The notes: generated by a model from the letters alone, not told the origin. 32,344 nt of DNA from Thiotrichales bacterium (GCA_027036095.1 JALVTA010000124.1:1-32344), one strand, 5' to 3'. Positions 24,998-32,113 are shown, counted from the stretch's first letter. Numbers and translations: made by a program.

Positions 24998-25996
24998 ATG
25001 GCCGAACTCATCGACCCCTTCAACCGCCGCATCAAGTATCTGCGCGTGTCGGTCACCGACAAGTGCAACTACCGCTGCGGCTACTGCATGCCGCCTGAGG
25101 GCGTGCATCCCGAAGGACGCCACACCGAATATCTGGACGCCGACGAGATCGAACGCATCGTGCGCGCCTTTGCCGAACTGGGCGTCAGAAAGATTCGTCT
25201 GACCGGCGGCGAGCCGCTCATCCGTAAGGACCTGCCCCAGATCGTCCGGCGTATCGGCCGTATTGACGGCATTATCGATCTGGCCCTGTCTACCAATGCC
25301 CACCATCTGGCCCGCCATGCCCGCCAGCTGGCAGAAGACGGCCTCGACCGCATCAACGTCTCCCTCGACTCCCTCAAGCCCGAGCGCTTTGCCGCCATTA
25401 CCCGGGGCGGTGACCTCAACAAGGTGCTTGGCGGTATCGAAGCGGCCCAGCGGGCCGGCCTCAATCCGGTCAAGATCAACATGGTGGTGATGAAAGGCAC
25501 CAATGACGATGAGATCGAAGCCATGGTGGACTTTGCCCGCACCCAGGGCGTGGAAGTGCGCTTTATCGAGACCATGCCCATCGGTCCCGCCGGCATCAGC
25601 GTCATGGACCAGCACTATCCGGCCGAGCAGATCCTCAAGCGGGTGCGGGCGCATGTGGGTGATGAACTCATTCCACTGGCCAGCCGCTCCCACGACGGGC
25701 CGGCACGCAACTTCCGCATCGGAGACAGTGACACGAAAATCGGCGTCATCTCTGCCGTCTCCCAGCACTTCTGCGAGACCTGCAACCGGGTGCGCCTGAC
25801 CGCCCGCGGCGTGCTCGCCCTCTGTCTGGGACAGGAAGACAGCGTCAACCTGCGTGATCCGCTGCGCGAGGGCATCAGCGATGAGGCGCTGAAGGTCCTC
25901 ATTGTTGATGCCATCAAAAAGAAGCCGGAACGGCACCACTTCAACGAGAACATCCACAACATCGAATTCCGCCAGATGGTCAATCTGGGCGGGTGA
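24998..25996 (+). CDS. moaA: GTP 3',8-cyclase MoaA
   Basis: MoaA is the radical-SAM enzyme that starts molybdenum-cofactor synthesis by cyclising GTP. The 332-residue product has the N-terminal cluster CNYRCGYC (Cys23, Cys27, Cys30), GGEP (70-73) for SAM binding, the C-terminal cluster CxxC-x13-C (Cys259, Cys262, Cys276) and the essential C-terminal Gly-Gly (NLGG). No usual ribosome-binding site exists: a palindrome fills the whole space before the ATG. moaD follows 16 bp later, and the product is completed to cyclic pyranopterin by MoaC, encoded downstream. Confidence 0.97.
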   Translation: MAELIDPFNRRIKYLRVSVTDKCNYRCGYCMPPEGVHPEGRHTEYLDADEIERIVRAFAELGVRKIRLTGGEPLIRKDLPQIVRRIGRIDGIIDLALSTNAHHLARHARQLAEDGLDRINVSLDSLKPERFAAITRGGDLNKVLGGIEAAQRAGLNPVKINMVVMKGTNDDEIEAMVDFARTQGVEVRFIETMPIGPAGISVMDQHYPAEQILKRVRAHVGDELIPLASRSHDGPARNFRIGDSDTKIGVISAVSQHFCETCNRVRLTARGVLALCLGQEDSVNLRDPLREGISDEALKVLIVDAIKKKPERHHFNENIHNIEFRQMVNLGG

Positions 25997-26012
25997 GGGC
26001 ACAGGAGAACCG

Positions 26013-26264
26013 ATGAACGTCAACATTCTCTACTTCGCCAGCCTGCGCGAACAGCTGGGCACCGCCCAGGAGACGCTCACCACCGAGGCGGCCACCGTCG
26101 GCGCACTGCTGGAAGAACTGTGCAGTCGTGGTCCTCAGTGGCAGCAGGCCCTGTGTGACAACCCCCATCTGCAGATGGCGGTGGACCAGACCGTCGCCCA
26201 CCGGGACACGTCGCTGCGTGACGGTGCCGAGGTGGCCTTCTTCCCGCCGGTGACCGGAGGCTGA
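26013..26264 (+). CDS. moaD: Molybdopterin synthase small subunit MoaD
   Basis: MoaD is the ubiquitin-like sulfur carrier of molybdopterin synthase. The 83-residue product starts MNVNILYFASLREQLG, has a beta-grasp pattern and ends in VTGG, the double glycine that is adenylated and thiocarboxylated. CAGGAGA is the ribosome-binding site. The longer open frame back to 25902 overlaps moaA and is not used. No MoeB is visible in the window to activate it. Confidence 0.96.
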   Translation: MNVNILYFASLREQLGTAQETLTTEAATVGALLEELCSRGPQWQQALCDNPHLQMAVDQTVAHRDTSLRDGAEVAFFPPVTGG

Positions 26265-26265
26265 C

Positions 26266-26724
26266 ATGAGCGAGTGGGTGCGGGTGCAGACGGAAGACTT
26301 TGACCTGTCCACCGAGGTGGCACGCCTGCGGGCCGGCCGGGCCGACATCGGTGCGGTGGTCACCTTCGTGGGCACGGTGCGTGACATCAACCAGGGGGAT
26401 ACGGTGGCCACCCTGGAGCTGGAGCATTACCCGGGCATGACCGAGAAGGCGCTCAATGAGATCCGCGACGAGGCCCACCGTCGCTGGCATCTGGAAAACA
26501 GCCTCATCATCCATCGGGTCGGGCCCCTGCAGCCACAGGATCAGATCGTGCTGGTGGCCACCGCCAGCCGCCACCGGCAGGATGCCTTCGAGGCGGCCCA
26601 GTTCATCATGGACTACCTCAAGACCCGCGCGCCCTTCTGGAAGAAGGAGCAGACCCCGGACGGCCCCCGCTGGGTGGATGCCCGCGACAGTGACCGTGCC
26701 GCCGCCGAACGCTGGTCGCAATGA
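26266..26724 (+). CDS. moaE: Molybdopterin synthase catalytic subunit MoaE
   Basis: MoaE forms a heterotetramer with MoaD and inserts two sulfurs into cyclic pyranopterin. The 152-residue product has GAVVTFVGTVRD, LELEHYPGMTEKAL and HRVGPLQPQD. The C-terminal APFWKKEQTPDGPRWVDAR contains the catalytic lysines. The ATG follows moaD by one base, with GGAGG inside the moaD end. Confidence 0.97.
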   Translation: MSEWVRVQTEDFDLSTEVARLRAGRADIGAVVTFVGTVRDINQGDTVATLELEHYPGMTEKALNEIRDEAHRRWHLENSLIIHRVGPLQPQDQIVLVATASRHRQDAFEAAQFIMDYLKTRAPFWKKEQTPDGPRWVDARDSDRAAAERWSQ

Positions 26725-26831
26725 GTGCATCACCGAGAGGGCCCGTGCACAAACGCACGGCGCGCTTGCCGCAAACACCCGCCCTGCTCCGGATTACAAT
26801 CACGCCACAGTCTTGAACGAGAGAGGACCCC
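26725..26831 (+). promoter_or_regulatory. moaE-moeA gap with hairpin and possible promoter
   Basis: This 107-bp gap holds a 6-bp hairpin, CCGTGC (26743-26748) and GCACGG (26755-26760), without a T run. A -10-like TACAAT lies at 26795-26800. There is no good -35 at 16-18 bp, so a separate moeA promoter is only possible. GAGAGAGGA before the moeA ATG is a good ribosome-binding site. Confidence 0.35.
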
Positions 26832-28037
26832 ATGCTGACCTTTGAACAGGCCTGGCAACAGCTGATGGACGCGGCCCGCCCCCTTGCCGACACCGAGACC
26901 GTGCCCCTTGCGGCGGCCCACGGTCGTGTGCTGGCCGAGGATATTGTTCCGGAGATGAATGTCCCGCCCCGGCCGGTGTCCACCATGGACGGCTACGCCC
27001 TGTGCGCGCTGGACTATGCCCCCGAGCGGCGCTTCGAGATCAGCCAGCGCATTCCGGCGGGCCATGCGCCCGAACCCCACAAAAAGGGCACTGCCGCGCG
27101 CATTTTCACCGGCGCCTTCGTGCCTGACAACGCCTTTGTGGTCATTCCCCAGGAAGAGGCGGTGACCCATGAGGATGGCACCGTCTCCTTCACCCCGCCG
27201 GCGGTCAAACCCTGGCAGAACATCCGCCGCACCGGCGAGGACATCGAAGCCGGCAAGGTGCTGCTGGAAGCCGGTACCCGCCTCAGGCCCCAGACGCTGG
27301 GGCTGATCGCCTCCATCGGCCGGGCGGAGGTGACCGTGTTCCGTCGGCTCAAGGTGGCCACCTTCACCACCGGGGATGAGCTGGTCATGCCCGGCCAGCC
27401 TCTGCAGGCAGGACAGATCTACAACTCCAACCGCTTTGTGCTCCACGCCCTGCTGGAAAAACTGGGGGTGGAGATCATCGACCTCGGGCAGGTGGAAGAC
27501 ACGCTGGAGGCCACCGTGGCCGCGCTGGCGCAGGCGGCGGAACGGGCGGATGTGATCCTCACCACCGGCGGGGTGTCGGTGGGGGAGGAGGATCATCTCA
27601 AACCGGCGGTGGAGCAGCTGGGGTCACTGGAGATGTGGAAAGTGAAGATGAAGCCGGGCAAGCCGCTGGCCTATGGCCAGGTGAAGGGCACACCCTTTGT
27701 CGGCCTGCCGGGCAATCCGGTCTCCGCCTTTGCCACCTTCCATCTGTTCGCCCAGTTTTTCCTGCGCGCCGCTGGCGGTGAACGGGTCGCCTTCCCGCAA
27801 CCTGTCCACGTCAGGGCGGGCTTTGAGCGCAGCCGCCCCGGCCCGCGCAGGGACTTTGCCCGCGCGCGGCTGGAAAACCGCGATGGCGAGACCTTCGCCG
27901 TGCTCTATCCCAACCAGGGCTCCGGGGTGCTGACCTCCGTGGAATGGGCCGAAGGCTTTGCCGTCATTCCCGAGGAGACAACCGTCTCCGAGGGCGACCG
28001 GATCGACTTCCACCCTTTTGCGAGACTGATGCCATGA
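26832..28037 (+). CDS. moeA: Molybdopterin molybdenumtransferase MoeA
   Basis: MoeA inserts molybdate into adenylylated molybdopterin. The 401-residue product shows VPPRPVSTMDGYAL near the N-terminus, RIFTGAFVP, the MoCF-type domain with TTGDELV and TTGGVSVGEEDHLKPAV, and GLPGNPVSAFATFHLF. The C-terminal beta domain follows. It overlaps moaC as ATGA, which indicates coupling. MogA/MoaB, the adenylylating partner, is not in the window. Confidence 0.96.
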   Translation: MLTFEQAWQQLMDAARPLADTETVPLAAAHGRVLAEDIVPEMNVPPRPVSTMDGYALCALDYAPERRFEISQRIPAGHAPEPHKKGTAARIFTGAFVPDNAFVVIPQEEAVTHEDGTVSFTPPAVKPWQNIRRTGEDIEAGKVLLEAGTRLRPQTLGLIASIGRAEVTVFRRLKVATFTTGDELVMPGQPLQAGQIYNSNRFVLHALLEKLGVEIIDLGQVEDTLEATVAALAQAAERADVILTTGGVSVGEEDHLKPAVEQLGSLEMWKVKMKPGKPLAYGQVKGTPFVGLPGNPVSAFATFHLFAQFFLRAAGGERVAFPQPVHVRAGFERSRPGPRRDFARARLENRDGETFAVLYPNQGSGVLTSVEWAEGFAVIPEETTVSEGDRIDFHPFARLMP

Positions 28038-28525
28038 GCGAGCTGACCCATATCGACGCGCGCGGCCAGGCGCGCATGGTGGATGTGACCGACAAGGCGG
28101 AGACCTTCCGCGAAGCCAGTGCGGAAGCGCGCATTCTCATGCAGCCGGAGACGCTGGCCATGATCACCGAGGGCCGGCACAAGAAGGGGGATGTGCTCGC
28201 CACCGCCCGCATCGCCGGCATCATGGCGGCCAAGAAGACCTGGGAGCTGATTCCCATGTGCCATCCGCTGCTGCTGACCTCCGTCAAGGTGGAGCTGACG
28301 CCTGAGTCGGGCACGCCTGCTGCCGTGCACATCGTGGCCACCTGCAAGCTCAAGGGCCAGACGGGCGTGGAGATGGAGGCGCTCACCGCTGCGTCCACCG
28401 CCGCGCTCACCCTGTATGACATGTGCAAGGCGGTGGATCGGGGCATGACCATCACCGACGTGCGCCTGCTGGAGAAAAAGGGCGGCAAGTCCGGCCACTG
28501 GGTGCGTCGGGACGATCAGGTCTAG
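28034..28525 (+). CDS. moaC: Cyclic pyranopterin monophosphate synthase MoaC
   Basis: MoaC completes cyclic pyranopterin monophosphate from the MoaA product. The 163-residue product starts MSELTHIDARGQARMVDVT. It has the active-site CHPLLLTSVKVEL, the conserved VEMEALTAASTAALTLYDMC and KAVDRGMTITDVRLLEK with catalytic acidic and lysine residues. The frame is open back to 27944, but the ATG at 28034, overlapping the moeA stop, fits the family length. No clear terminator follows. Confidence 0.97.
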   Translation: MSELTHIDARGQARMVDVTDKAETFREASAEARILMQPETLAMITEGRHKKGDVLATARIAGIMAAKKTWELIPMCHPLLLTSVKVELTPESGTPAAVHIVATCKLKGQTGVEMEALTAASTAALTLYDMCKAVDRGMTITDVRLLEKKGGKSGHWVRRDDQV

Positions 28526-28693
28526 ACCGTACGCCGCCCAGCCCTGCACAGGTAGCCCCGACGCAGGGATCTTGTGATGGTCTTCCCGGCGCTCAGGCCG
28601 CACCCATCTCTTAATGTCCATGAGCAGACGCCCTTTGCCCCGCTGGCGCCGCGACCACACGAGCAAGGGCGCCTGAGCGGCGGTGTTCCTGAT

Positions 28694-28713
28694 CCTCTCC
28701 AGCCTTGGAGAGG
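28694..28713. repeat. Hairpin in the moaC downstream region
   Basis: CCTCTCC, loop AGCCTT, GGAGAGG form a perfect 7-bp stem. No T run follows on either strand, so it is not a standard terminator. It lies between two copies of AGGGCGCCTG. Confidence 0.5.
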
Positions 28714-28861
28714 GCGCCTGCCTCTTGAATGGTAAGCGGCGCAACTGACCCGCGACCACAGGCCCCCCATCCTGACGCTGCGTGGCTCCACCGCAAGCGC
28801 CCCGCGTCAGATCTGTCGTCACGGCCGCAGCGGCTGCAAACGGACCGCAACGGCCTGAAAC

Positions 28862-28883
28862 CACGGGGCCTCCCCCATTTTTG
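28862..28883 (+). repeat. 22-bp intergenic repeat, copy 5
   Basis: Matches copy 1 at 20 of 22 bases; it has GGCCTC in place of GGTCTC. Together with copy 6, in the opposite orientation 35 nt away, it forms a large inverted repeat with 18 of 22 positions paired. Confidence 0.75.
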
Positions 28884-28918
28884 CCAACCGCTGCGCTGGC
28901 GGCGAAAAGCGCACCCTG

Positions 28919-28940
28919 CAAAATCGGGGGAGACCCCGTC
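28919..28940 (-). repeat. 22-bp intergenic repeat, copy 6
   Basis: On the minus strand it matches copy 1 at 20 of 22 bases. Its distance to copy 7 is 102 bp, close to the spacing in the uvrA-aroE locus. Confidence 0.78.
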
Positions 28941-29020
28941 GGAAAGGCTCGTTTGGGCGCTCTGCACCGTTTTTACGGCATTTTTCCGGTCCGCTTCCGG
29001 CGTGGTGGAAAGGCATCGGG

Positions 29021-29042
29021 CAAAAATGGGGGAGACCCCGTC
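29021..29042 (-). repeat. 22-bp intergenic repeat, copy 7
   Basis: On the minus strand it is identical to copy 1 over 22 of 22 bases. As in copy 1, exactly 36 nt separate ATTTTT from an AAAAAT tract, although the 36 nt themselves differ. Confidence 0.8.
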
Positions 29043-29078
29043 TTTCGGTTGGCCTGGCGGGAGCGACAGGTGTCGGAG

Positions 29079-29107
29079 AAAAGAAAACGCCCGCATGCGC
29101 GGGCGTC
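29079..29107 (-). terminator. Rho-independent terminator of the EAL-HDOD gene
   Basis: Read on the minus strand, ACGCCCGC and GCGGGCGT form an 8-bp stem with a 4-nt loop, followed by TTTTCTTTT. It lies 27 bp after the stop codon of the gene. Confidence 0.9.
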
Positions 29108-29133
29108 CGATCAAAGTCCGGGCGGCCGCCGAC

Positions 29134-30345
29134 TCAGCGAATGGTGCCAAGGATCTGTTGCGCCCAGGTGTTGGCCGTCATGTAGAACATGGAGATGTTC
29201 ATGATGTCCTGATCCTCGAACTGCAGGGAAGACCAGTCTGTGCTGCCCTGCTCGAGGCTGCGCACGATGCGCAGTGCCTGGCCCATGGCGCCTTCCATGT
29301 CGGTCAGCGCCTTTTTCATCGGCTCGGACAGGGGCAGCTGGTTGACCAGGTCCACCATGGGCAGGTGGAAGAAGGCGTTGAGGGTGGAGAACAGTCCCAC
29401 CAGGAAATAGCTGTCCTTCTCCTTTCTGTGCACGGTGTGTTCAGCCAGCACTTCAAGGAATTTGGCTCGAACCAGTGAGGTGGTCAGCAGCTCGGTGGGC
29501 ACGCCAGTGGCGCTGCTCAGCAGCATGACGCTGACCCAGAACTTGAGCCGCTTGAGCCCCATCAGCTTGACTGCATCTTCAATGCTTTCCACCTGACGGG
29601 GCAGATCGTTGGAAGGGTGGTTGATGGCCGAGAGCAGGTGGTGGCTCAGGGCCACATCGGTGCTGATGATCTCGGCCAGCTTGTCGAAGTCGGTGTCGTC
29701 CTTGTTGATCTCGGCCAGCAGCTGCAGCATGGAGGCTTCGTTGGCCCCCAGCTCCTTGTCGGCGGTAATGACGGGATTGGTGAAGTAGAAGCCCTGGAAC
29801 AGTTCGATGCCCTGATCGCGCAGCTGCTGGAACTGGGCCTCGTCCTCCACGTGGGTGACGATGACGGTGTGGCTGTCTCTGAGGGCGGCATGCACGTCTG
29901 CCAGGCGCTCGCCCAGCTGCTTGCGGTTGAGTTTGACGAATTTGGCGATGGGCAGCAGCTTGGCGTTGACTTCATCCGGCTCGTAGTCGGCCAGACACAG
30001 ACTGTGGCCCGCCTTGGCCAGTGCCTTCAGACCGTCCAGCGCCCCTTTGTGCTTGAGCAGGCTCTTGTCGAACTCGATGACCAGCTTTTGGGGGGCGGAC
30101 AGAGGCGGGACGGTCTGGGTGGCCAGCAGGGTGTGCGGTGCCCGGTAGAAGCAGTAGTTGGGGCCGGCCAGGGTGTCGAGGCCGACGGAGGCATCCAGTT
30201 CCTTGAACAGATCCTGCGCCTCGTCCTGCCAAGCCTGGTCGGTCAGCTGGGCCGCACCGATGGGCTCCAGGCTGTAGGTGTAGCTCCAGAGAGTCTGATT
30301 CTGATCCAGAATGGGCTGCTTGTTGCAGAGGATGTGACGTTCCAT
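29134..30345 (-). CDS. EAL-HDOD signalling protein, YuxH-type, degenerate EAL domain
   Basis: The 403-residue product starts MERHILCNKQPILDQNQTLW, the usual beginning of YuxH-type proteins. Residues 1-190 form an EAL-like half in which the catalytic EAL and metal-binding motifs are absent; GIELFQGFYFTNP corresponds to the last strand and helix. Residues 200-380 form an HDOD domain (STDVALSHHLLSAINHP, SIEDAVKLMGLKRLKFWVSV). It is therefore unlikely to cleave cyclic-di-GMP and probably acts by protein contact, as such proteins do in motility or biofilm control; that role is inferred. No Shine-Dalgarno stronger than AAGGG is seen. It is a single gene with its own promoter-like region and terminator. 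Confidence 0.88.
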   Translation of the reverse strand: MERHILCNKQPILDQNQTLWSYTYSLEPIGAAQLTDQAWQDEAQDLFKELDASVGLDTLAGPNYCFYRAPHTLLATQTVPPLSAPQKLVIEFDKSLLKHKGALDGLKALAKAGHSLCLADYEPDEVNAKLLPIAKFVKLNRKQLGERLADVHAALRDSHTVIVTHVEDEAQFQQLRDQGIELFQGFYFTNPVITADKELGANEASMLQLLAEINKDDTDFDKLAEIISTDVALSHHLLSAINHPSNDLPRQVESIEDAVKLMGLKRLKFWVSVMLLSSATGVPTELLTTSLVRAKFLEVLAEHTVHRKEKDSYFLVGLFSTLNAFFHLPMVDLVNQLPLSEPMKKALTDMEGAMGQALRIVRSLEQGSTDWSSLQFEDQDIMNISMFYMTANTWAQQILGTIR

Positions 30346-30380
30346 GGAGGTGTCGCCCTTTTTTCTATGGTTATGATGAC

Positions 30381-30397
30381 AATTTGAACAAATTATA
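30381..30397 (-). promoter_or_regulatory. -10 element with overlapping palindrome before the EAL-HDOD gene
   Basis: On the minus strand TATAAT occupies 30397-30392. The perfect 14-bp palindrome AATTTG-AA-CAAATT (30381-30394) overlaps it and extends towards the start codon, the position of a repressor operator. No good -35 is seen. Confidence 0.45.
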
Positions 30398-30467
30398 GAG
30401 GGATTGGCCGGAGGGATTCATAAAGGATTTGAAAGGCGCAATCAGAGAAATATTGGGGTGGGGCGGC

Positions 30468-31157
30468 TCAGCGCCGTGCCGGTGAGAGCCAGCGCCACAG
30501 ATTGAACAGGCTGGCCAGTGACTGGGCGGCATAGGTCCAGGCACAGGCACGCAGAATACGCTTCAGCGCCCGCCGGTCGGCGGCATCGAAACGGCCGGTC
30601 TCCACCAGCCAGGGCAGGGCGCGGTTGAAACTGGCATCCCATTCTACGGTGAAGGTGCGCAGGTGAATCAGCACCGGCACTCCCATGGCGATGAAGCCGG
30701 CGGTAAAACTGAGCGCCGCCGCAACGGGCGTATGGGCCAGTACCGTCAGCACCGGGGCGGCCAGCAGTGCCCCGCCGGCCAGTCGGTGCAGCCAGCGCGC
30801 CCGTTCGATCAGCGTCATGCGTTCAAGGAAGGCTTCATCACCTGTCAGGTGCTGATGGGCATGGGCCACCTCATGGGCGGCCACCGCCAGGGCGGTCAGG
30901 GAGGGTGTGGCATAATAGGCGCGGCTCAGGCGCACCGTGCGCGTGACAGGATCATAGTGGTCCGGGCCGTCATGGGCTTCTACCCGCACCTGTTCCGTCA
31001 GCCCGTGCCGCTTCAGCAGCCAGGCGGCAAATTCGCCACCACCGCCCGGCAGATCCGGCCGTGGCCGGTTGTGGCGGCGCAGCTGCCATGTCGCCCACCA
31101 CCCGGGCAGCTGGCTGGCCAGCGCCAGCAGAATGAAGACCATCACCCCGTAATCCAT
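30468..31157 (-). CDS. Membrane zinc metallopeptidase, YugP-like (Zn_peptidase_2)
   Basis: From the ATG at 31157 it has 229 residues. Residues 1-22 are a membrane anchor, the zinc-binding motif HEVAH is at residues 95-99 (AVAAHEVAHAHQH), and two hydrophobic segments follow near 125-160. YDPVTRTVRLSRAYYATPSLTALAVAAHE is typical of this neutral zinc peptidase family, whose substrates are unknown. A TTG at 31166 is an alternative start. No ribosome-binding site is visible for either; a minus-strand TATAAT at 31171-31166 would start the mRNA almost at the ATG. The TauE gene is transcribed divergently only 13 bp away. Confidence 0.85.
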   Translation of the reverse strand: MDYGVMVFILLALASQLPGWWATWQLRRHNRPRPDLPGGGGEFAAWLLKRHGLTEQVRVEAHDGPDHYDPVTRTVRLSRAYYATPSLTALAVAAHEVAHAHQHLTGDEAFLERMTLIERARWLHRLAGGALLAAPVLTVLAHTPVAAALSFTAGFIAMGVPVLIHLRTFTVEWDASFNRALPWLVETGRFDAADRRALKRILRACAWTYAAQSLASLFNLWRWLSPARR

Positions 31158-31170
31158 AGAAGGCAATTAT

Positions 31171-31977
31171 ATGGAATGGCTCCAGTGGCAACCGCTTGTC
31201 ATCTATCTGCTCACCGGTGCGGTGGTGGGCGTGCTGGCCGGGCTGTTCGGCGTGGGCGGCGGCCTGCTGGTGGTGCCGGTGCTCACCAGCGTGTTTGCCT
31301 GGACGCTGGGTGACAATCCCCACATCACCCATCTGGCCATCGGCACCTCGCTGGCCACCATTCTGGTTACCTCGCTGGCTTCGGTACGCGCCCATCACAA
31401 TCACGGAGCGGTGGACTGGACGCTGGTGCGCTCGCTGGCAGCGGGCATTTTCATGGGCGCTTTCGTGGGGGGCTGGAGCAGCCAGTTCATCCCGGCCCGG
31501 GAGCTGGCGTGGCTGTTCGCCGGGCTGGAAGCGGCCATCGCCCTCTATCTGCTGCTGGCCATTCAGCCCAAGCCGCACCGGCAGCTGCCCGGTCCCGCGG
31601 GGCGGACGCTGGCCGGTGCGGTCATTGGCTTTCTCGCTTCCCTGGTGGGCATTGGCGGCGGCACGCTCACCACACCCTGGCTGGTGTGGCACAACGTGCC
31701 CATGCACAAGGCCATCGCCGTCTCCGCCGCCTGCAGCCTGCCGGTGGCAGCGGCGGGTACACTCGGCTATCTGCTGGGCGGTCTGCATGCCGAAGGGTTG
31801 CCGCCGGGGGCGACCGGCTATCTCTACTGGCCGGCCTTTGTCGGCATCGTGGTGGCCAGCAGCCTGACCGCCCGCTTCGGCGCGAAGCTGGCGCACCGCC
31901 TGCCGCCGAAGCCCCTCAAGCGCGCCTTCGGCGCCTTTCTGCTGCTGCTGGCGGCCAAGATGGCCATCTGGGGATAG
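31171..31977 (+). CDS. TauE/SafE-family permease, possible sulfite or sulfonate exporter
   Basis: The 268-residue membrane protein has about eight hydrophobic segments in two similar halves. Each half starts with the family's glycine-rich motif: GLFGVGGGLLVVPVL near residue 25 and SLVGIGGGTLTTPWLVW near 155. TauE/SafE proteins export sulfite, sulfonates or related anions across the inner membrane. With soxCD 7 kb away, a sulfur-anion role is tempting but is only inference; the family also includes members of unknown substrate. GAAGG at 31159-31163 is its ribosome-binding site, so its promoter must lie inside the divergent peptidase gene. Confidence 0.88.
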   Translation: MEWLQWQPLVIYLLTGAVVGVLAGLFGVGGGLLVVPVLTSVFAWTLGDNPHITHLAIGTSLATILVTSLASVRAHHNHGAVDWTLVRSLAAGIFMGAFVGGWSSQFIPARELAWLFAGLEAAIALYLLLAIQPKPHRQLPGPAGRTLAGAVIGFLASLVGIGGGTLTTPWLVWHNVPMHKAIAVSAACSLPVAAAGTLGYLLGGLHAEGLPPGATGYLYWPAFVGIVVASSLTARFGAKLAHRLPPKPLKRAFGAFLLLLAAKMAIWG

Positions 31978-32042
31978 CCCTTCAGCAGGCAGAAAAATTT
32001 TTTATCCTGTCAAATCAGTCACATGCGTGATTTTCCGCCAGC

Positions 32043-32105
32043 TTATCCACAGGGTTTATCCAGAGGTTATCCACAGGCGGGCTTTGCCAGTGTGAGTTAT
32101 TCACA
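32043..32105 (+). promoter_or_regulatory. DnaA-box cluster upstream of dnaA (possible oriC or autoregulation site)
   Basis: Two perfect DnaA boxes, TTATCCACA at 32043-32051 and 32067-32075, flank a near-match TTATCCAGA at 32056-32064. A fourth, TTATTCACA, is at 32097-32105. All are in the same orientation. An AT-rich stretch lies upstream (about 31990-32035) and could be an unwinding element. The last box sits between the -35 and -10 of the dnaA promoter, which fits autorepression by DnaA. Whether replication starts here is not shown. Confidence 0.75.
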
Positions 32106-32113
32106 GCTATAAT
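32084..32113 (+). promoter_or_regulatory. dnaA promoter
   Basis: A -35 TTGCCA (32084-32089) and a perfect -10 TATAAT (32108-32113) are separated by 18 bp, with the DnaA box TTATTCACA inside the spacer. The leader would be about 70 nt. Confidence 0.75.

Larger units (their letters stand above)
28526..29133. other. Gene-free repeat region between moaC and the EAL-HDOD gene
   Basis: These 608 bp lie between two convergent genes and hold no gene I can support. The right half (28862-29042) has three copies of the 22-bp core also found next to uvrA. The left half contains a 7-bp hairpin (CCTCTCC 28694-28700 with GGAGAGG 28707-28713), the direct repeat AGGGCGCCTG (28666-28675 and 28711-28720) and the direct repeat CGCGACCACA (28650-28659 and 28751-28760, 101 bp apart). 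At the right end is the terminator of the EAL-HDOD gene. Confidence 0.7.

Noticed and set aside
26743..26760. Hairpin after moaE as a terminator
   Set aside because: No T run follows on either strand, and moeA-moaC very likely belong to the same or a linked transcript.
28729..29478. Open frames on the plus strand through the second repeat region, with peptide GGDPV recurring at two repeat copies
   Set aside because: The recurring peptide is just the translation of the repeat core; copy spacings in the first locus are not multiples of three, and the frames run into the antisense of the EAL-HDOD gene.
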